The notes beneath the pieces were generated by a model. The model was not told where the DNA came from. It saw only the letters and a list, made by a program, of their open reading frames with translations, and did no database searches. This document shows, one piece after another, positions 4,990 through 5,041 of a stretch of DNA of 5,041 nucleotides (within the stretch, counting starts at the first letter, position 1; each line of letters starts with the position of its first letter). Source of the stretch: Chloroflexota bacterium (lineage in GTDB: Bacteria; Chloroflexota; UBA6077); NCBI GenBank assembly GCA_021786215.1, contig JAJYNT010000040.1, forward strand, positions 1 to 5,041. Reading direction: 5' to 3'. The translations under genes and the position numbers were made by a program.

Positions 4990-5033
4990 CTGCAAAACCG
5001 CGATCCCGGGTTCGATTCCCGGAGTCGCCTCCA
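4990..5033 (+). tRNA. Displaced 3' half of tRNA-Cys(GCA), attachment-site (attR) remnant
   Basis: The sequence fits the 3' half of a tRNA-Cys. The anticodon loop CTGCAAA (4990-4996, anticodon GCA) is followed by the 3' anticodon strand ACCGC (4997-5001), a 4-nt variable loop GATC (5002-5005) and a T-arm with perfect stem CCGGG/CCCGG (5006-5010, 5018-5022) around TTCGATT. The 3' acceptor strand AGTCGCC (5023-5029), discriminator T (5030) and encoded CCA (5031-5033) follow. The GCA anticodon, U73 and 4-base variable loop are all hallmarks of tRNA-Cys. The 5' half is missing: the five bases before the loop (CCGAA) cannot pair with ACCGC, and no GGCGACT-type 5' acceptor strand lies at the right distance. 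This is not a functional tRNA gene. It is what remains when an element integrates into a tRNA-Cys gene and supplies its own 3' end, leaving the original 3' half at the far junction. Confidence 0.85.
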
Positions 5034-5041
5034 GCAGATTT

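Noticed and set aside
4740..4990. Group I intron or split tRNA interrupting the anticodon loop
   Set aside because: The break is at the anticodon loop, a known intron position, but no 5' tRNA half lies anywhere upstream in the window and no intron core pairing is recognisable. An integration remnant is simpler.
4955..5033. A complete tRNA-Cys gene
   Set aside because: The 3' half is perfect, but the upstream bases give no acceptor 5' strand (GGCGACT expected), no D-arm, and the 5' anticodon strand CCGAA does not pair with ACCGC.
1..5041. CRISPR array, insertion sequence or transposon ends
   Set aside because: I saw no regularly spaced repeats of 20-40 bp, no transposase motifs and no long terminal inverted repeats with target duplications.

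Overview
The window looks like part of the accessory genome of a high-GC Gram-positive-type bacterium, probably an actinobacterium or a close relative such as a soil Chloroflexota/Dormibacteria lineage. This rests on a base composition of roughly 60% G+C (estimated by eye), GTG starts, a long Ala/Pro/Ser-rich lipoprotein linker, and protein families that I associate with actinobacteria. The lineage is an inference; no rRNA or other marker gene is present.

Layout, left to right. Positions 1-242 hold the C-terminal catalytic end of a tyrosine recombinase (integrase), cut by the window edge. Converging on it from the minus strand is a probable two-gene unit: a cytidine-deaminase-like enzyme (840-1322, possibly from 1364) followed 37 bp later by a small Cys-containing membrane-anchored or secreted protein (305-802). 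Divergent from the deaminase, across an intergenic region with a perfect 7-bp inverted repeat, is a Trp-rich protein of unknown function (1547-2536). After a 191-bp intergenic region with reiterated GGAAGTGRGG elements comes an AbiEi-type antitoxin/regulator (2728-3507). Its partner toxin gene abiEii appears to survive only as a 4-bp-overlapping ATG and a few codons (3504-3578). Converging on this is a minus-strand lipoprotein gene with a predicted beta-propeller (3556-4719). The last 320 bases are non-coding and end in the 3' half of a tRNA-Cys (4990-5033).

How it fits together. The integrase end at the left and the displaced tRNA-Cys 3' half at the right suggest that the window is the right-hand part of an element integrated at a tRNA-Cys gene, with attR near 4990-5033. 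The genes between are cargo of mixed origin: one nucleotide-metabolism-like enzyme, two exported proteins, one unknown, and a decayed type IV toxin-antitoxin locus in which the antitoxin/repressor outlived the toxin. No gene here clearly forms a new multi-gene system. The most informative signals are the tRNA-Cys att remnant and the beheaded AbiE module.
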